A stretch of 64,000 nucleotides of DNA from positions 62,001-126,000 of the forward strand of contig JBFLYW010000005.1 in the NCBI GenBank assembly GCA_040756515.1. Direction: 5' to 3'. Shown here in pieces: positions 61,290-64,000 of this stretch. The DNA comes from DSXH01 sp020724325 (GTDB lineage: Bacteria > Bacteroidota > Ignavibacteria > Ignavibacteriales > Melioribacteraceae). Numbering within the stretch: the first letter of the stretch is position 1; each line of letters starts with the position of its first letter. The translations under genes and the position numbers were made by a program. The notes under the pieces were generated by a model, which did not search any database, was not told the DNA's origin, and worked only from the letters and a program-made list of their open reading frames with translations.

Positions 61290-62191
61290 TAATAATTCTT
61301 TCATATAATGGTAAGCATTTATTAGATGAAAGTATTTCAACTTATATGTCAAATGATTATACCAACTTTGAAGTTGTAGTTATTGACAATGGTTCTACTG
61401 ATGGAACAAAAGAATGGGCAAAAGATACTTACCCTCAAGTCTATGTACATCGGACAGAAGAAAATCTAAAATACTCAGGAGGACTAAACTTCGGTATGGA
61501 ATATGCTTTTACTCAGAAAAAAGCAGATTTCGTTCTCATTACTAACAATGATGTAAAAGCTGATACAAAGGTAATTTCGTCATTCATTGAAATTGCCGAT
61601 AAACATAGTGATGCTGGATTTATTACAGGCAAGGTTTATTATTATGACCAGCCAAATATTTTTCAAACTGTTGGGAAAAAGTATGATCCGATTATGTGGA
61701 ACGGTGGACATATCGGTAACAAAGAAGAAGACAATGGACAATATGAAGAGGTATGCGAGCGTGCCTGGTGCGATGATATTTACTGGCTGGTACGCAGAGA
61801 ACTTTGGGAAAAAACAGGAGGCTACGATACTGAATTTGCATTTCAGGGTGAGGATTTTGACTGGCAGATAAGAGCAAAACAACTTGGTTATAAAATATAT
61901 TACACGCCGAAAGCAAAATTATGGCATAAAGAAAGTATGACTATCGGTAAGTCATCTGCATTCAAGACTTACTATGATTCAAGAAATCCTCTGATTATAC
62001 ATATGAAATACCGAACTACAGAAGAATATAAAGTTTTTTCCCGTATAAGAGTGGGTTCGCAGATGAAAAGTTTTCCTAAAATGTTTCTGAAATTGAAGTT
62101 TGATTTATTATTTGCATCAATCCGAGGTATTGCCAGTGCAATTATTTGGGGAGTCAGGAATAAAAAATTAACAATTAAACATTTGATCTGA
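61265..62191 (+). CDS. Glycosyltransferase family 2
   Basis: A GT-A fold glycosyltransferase: VIVIILSYNGKHLL, VVIDNGSTDGTKEWA, NDVKADTKV as the Asp-rich metal site, and the catalytic acid in FQGEDFDWQIRAK. Similar to rhamnosyltransferase-like GT2 enzymes. The first ATG in frame (61346) would delete the essential first strand. No ATG/GTG/TTG is found between the stop at 61256 and that strand, but GGAG (61251-61254) precedes ATC 61262 and ATT 61265. I take ATT 61265 as a likely start (308 residues); ATC 61262 is as possible. Confidence 0.88.
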   Translation: MTEYKRVIVIILSYNGKHLLDESISTYMSNDYTNFEVVVIDNGSTDGTKEWAKDTYPQVYVHRTEENLKYSGGLNFGMEYAFTQKKADFVLITNNDVKADTKVISSFIEIADKHSDAGFITGKVYYYDQPNIFQTVGKKYDPIMWNGGHIGNKEEDNGQYEEVCERAWCDDIYWLVRRELWEKTGGYDTEFAFQGEDFDWQIRAKQLGYKIYYTPKAKLWHKESMTIGKSSAFKTYYDSRNPLIIHMKYRTTEEYKVFSRIRVGSQMKSFPKMFLKLKFDLLFASIRGIASAIIWGVRNKKLTIKHLI

Positions 62192-62223
62192 GATAATTAT
62201 AAAAACTAAATTCTAAGAATATT

Positions 62224-63324
62224 TTGAACTTAAGCACATTTAAAAAACATTTATATAATCAATATCTCACAATGCAGTATGCTTCCGGTAGAGCTAAAAA
62301 GTATCATACCGGTGAAAAGAAATCTGCTTTCAGGATATTCAGCGAGCTTTATAAATGGCAATTCACAGAATCTGATTTCAATGCGATGTATTATGCAATG
62401 GGATTAAATGTTAAAGGTAACGAGCAAAAAAAAATTATCGGCAGAAAAACATTTCTAAGATTAAAAAGCGATGTTGAAAAAAAAATAAAGTCGGGTGCTA
62501 AATGTGACACTTTGAATTTTGATGTTGTTACTAAAGATAAATTCTATTTTACATCAATACTTTCAGCAAACGGAATTCCTGTTGTGCAAAACTATGCTCT
62601 TTATTGTAATGCTGATTTAATATTTCCTGACGGAAAAGTTACATCTTTTGATGCGTTGAAAAACCTTGATGGTGAATATGTAATAAAAAATAATTCAATT
62701 GAAGCCGGGGAAGGTGTATTAATTTGCAAGCAGACCGATAAAGGTATTTTGATAAATAACAGACTGATGACAGAGGAAGAGCTTATCAAGATGCTGGGCT
62801 ATTCGATCTGGGTTATCCAAAAAAAGATTGATTCACATCAACTAATTAAAAAGTTAAATTCATCAGCATTGAACACTACCAGAATAGTTACAATTCAAAG
62901 CGGTAAAGGATCAGAATATTTAACAGGGTTTCAGGCTTTTGCAACAAATAATGCTAATATTGATTCCTGGAGCAAAGGATCTATTTATGCAGGCATTAAT
63001 CCTGAAAAAGAAGTTATGAAAGAATTTGGTTATACCAGTCCGTCAGATGAAAGGCAGGGAATATTTTTAGAACATCCTGATTCTAAAATCAAATTTAAAG
63101 ACTACCCTCTGCCCTATCTTGCTGATGCAGTAAGGCTGTGTATAAATGCTCACCGTTTATTCTATTTCAATTTTATTATTGGCTGGGATGTAGCCATAAC
63201 TGATGATGGTCCTTTCATACTTGAAGCAAATGAAAAACCCGGTATGAACGTCGTACAATGTGTTGACGGAGGATTGAAGGAAAAAATAATTCAGTACGCA
63301 GAACGATACGAAATTAAAGTTTAA
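62224..63324 (+). CDS. Sugar-transfer-associated ATP-grasp protein
   Basis: A 366-residue ATP-grasp protein of the group found in polysaccharide clusters (PF14397-like). Visible parts: YVIKNNSIEAGEGVLICK, NTTRIVTIQSG, the metal-binding end GWDVAITDDGPFILEANEKP. Such enzymes ligate an amino-containing group to a carboxylate (for example an amino acid on a uronic acid). The start is TTG at 62224. Confidence 0.85.
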   Translation: MNLSTFKKHLYNQYLTMQYASGRAKKYHTGEKKSAFRIFSELYKWQFTESDFNAMYYAMGLNVKGNEQKKIIGRKTFLRLKSDVEKKIKSGAKCDTLNFDVVTKDKFYFTSILSANGIPVVQNYALYCNADLIFPDGKVTSFDALKNLDGEYVIKNNSIEAGEGVLICKQTDKGILINNRLMTEEELIKMLGYSIWVIQKKIDSHQLIKKLNSSALNTTRIVTIQSGKGSEYLTGFQAFATNNANIDSWSKGSIYAGINPEKEVMKEFGYTSPSDERQGIFLEHPDSKIKFKDYPLPYLADAVRLCINAHRLFYFNFIIGWDVAITDDGPFILEANEKPGMNVVQCVDGGLKEKIIQYAERYEIKV

Positions 63325-63343
63325 TGAATAAAAAACAGGAAAT

Positions 63344-64000
63344 ATGAAGATTTCAATTTTTGGTCTGGGATATGTCGGATGCGTTAGTGCCGGCTGTTTG
63401 ACAAAGAAGGGTCATAAGGTAATCGGTGTTGATATAAGCGAAACAAAAGTTGACTTAATAAACAATGGTTTACCAACTATAATTGAAAAAGATATTGATG
63501 AGCTTATTAAAACATCAGTTGAAAATAAATTACTTAGTGCTACAACTGATTCTAACGCAGCTGTCATGAGTTCAGATATTTCGATTATATGTGTTGGTAC
63601 GCCAAACCTCCACACTGGTCACTTAGATTTATCTCACATATTTGAAACCGCAGAAAACATAGGCAAAGCATTAAAACAAAAAGCTGGTTTTCATGTAATT
63701 ATGATAAGAAGTACAGTTGCACCGGGAACAAATGAAAAAGTCCAGAATCTTATCAGCAAAATTTCAGGACGCAAGTTAAATGAAAGTTTCGCTGTGGTAT
63801 CAAATCCTGAGTTCCTCAGGGAAGGAAGTGCTGTTTATGATTATTACAATCCTCCCTACACTGTTATCGGGACCGATTCAGACAAAGCATTCGAAGAAGT
63901 TCAAACACTCTATAAGAATATTAAAGCACCATTCATCAGGACTTCAATAAATACTGCTGAGATGATAAAATATGTAAACAATACTTTTCATGCACTGAAA
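63344..64000 (+). CDS. UDP-glucose/GDP-mannose dehydrogenase, N-terminal part
   Basis: The frame is open to the window end, giving 219 residues. MKISIFGLGYVGCVSAGCL is the Rossmann motif of nucleotide-sugar 6-dehydrogenases; STVAPGTNEKV and NPEFLREGSAVYDYYNPP follow as in AlgD/Ugd enzymes. The opening and the GTPNLHTGHLDLSHI segment lean to GDP-mannose 6-dehydrogenase (AlgD), but the catalytic Cys is beyond the edge. AGGA lies upstream of the ATG. Confidence 0.92.
   Translation, partial: MKISIFGLGYVGCVSAGCLTKKGHKVIGVDISETKVDLINNGLPTIIEKDIDELIKTSVENKLLSATTDSNAAVMSSDISIICVGTPNLHTGHLDLSHIFETAENIGKALKQKAGFHVIMIRSTVAPGTNEKVQNLISKISGRKLNESFAVVSNPEFLREGSAVYDYYNPPYTVIGTDSDKAFEEVQTLYKNIKAPFIRTSINTAEMIKYVNNTFHALK

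Noticed and set aside
1..64000. tRNA or rRNA genes, prophage, complete insertion sequences
   Set aside because: No cloverleaf, rRNA segment, phage structural gene or intact transposase was recognised by eye; a covariance-model search could still find small RNAs.

Overview
The window is a low-GC (roughly 35 %) piece of a Gram-negative chromosome. TTG starts are frequent, there are many lipoproteins, and the gene set (PurS/PurQ, NfeD protease, TatA, GroESL under CIRCE, Wzc-type tyrosine kinase, SatD plus DUF3307) together with many four-helix-bundle (23S rRNA intervening-sequence, IVP) genes points to the Bacteroidota/Ignavibacteriota group, most likely an Ignavibacteria-like organism. This placement is inference; no rRNA or tRNA gene was seen.

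1-25 kb is mostly housekeeping: the end of an agmatinase-family gene, NfeD, Ndk, SucD, GatA, TatA, PurS/PurQ, the phosphatidylethanolamine pair PssA/Psd, EbfC/RecR, two small lipoproteins, FtsX, a polysaccharide export/tyrosine kinase pair with a UDP-xylose synthase-type enzyme, groESL with a clear promoter and CIRCE operator, PurB, a DegQ protease, PlsY and an alpha-glucan phosphorylase.

25-43 kb is a heavily rearranged accessory zone. It opens near a 226-bp MITE-like element (24972-25197); an inverted 232-bp copy lies at 38256-38487. Between and beyond these lie nucleotide-sugar genes (UDP-sugar dehydrogenase, Gmd, Fcl, an epimerase), SatD/DUF3307, several toxin-antitoxin-like modules (MazEF, MNT/HEPN, MntA/HepT, two NTase pairs) and many pseudogenes. 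The dominant theme is repeats with a strict 7-bp period. Two near-identical four-helix-bundle genes (27134-27487, 31933-32286) each lie between a heptad array (AGTRAWS) and its reverse complement, a layout like the stem-loop IVS of Leptospira 23S rRNA but away from rRNA. A third copy is a remnant and a fourth is broken by a GIY-YIG nuclease gene with 13-bp terminal inverted repeats. Heptads also lie in frame inside gmd and fcl, adding about 45 and 57 residues.

43-64 kb is a dense, all-plus-strand surface polysaccharide (O-antigen or capsule) cluster: CDP-glucose enzymes, a 3,5-epimerase, two DegT aminotransferases, two hexapeptide acyltransferases, methyltransferases, Wzy-like polymerase, Wzx flippase, AsnB, the amidotransferase trio WbpG-HisH-HisF, two glycosyltransferases, an ATP-grasp protein and the start of another nucleotide-sugar dehydrogenase. 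The enzymes suggest a glycan with N-acylated amino deoxy sugar(s) and an amide or acetamidino group. At least two genes here seem to start at non-ATG/GTG/TTG codons.
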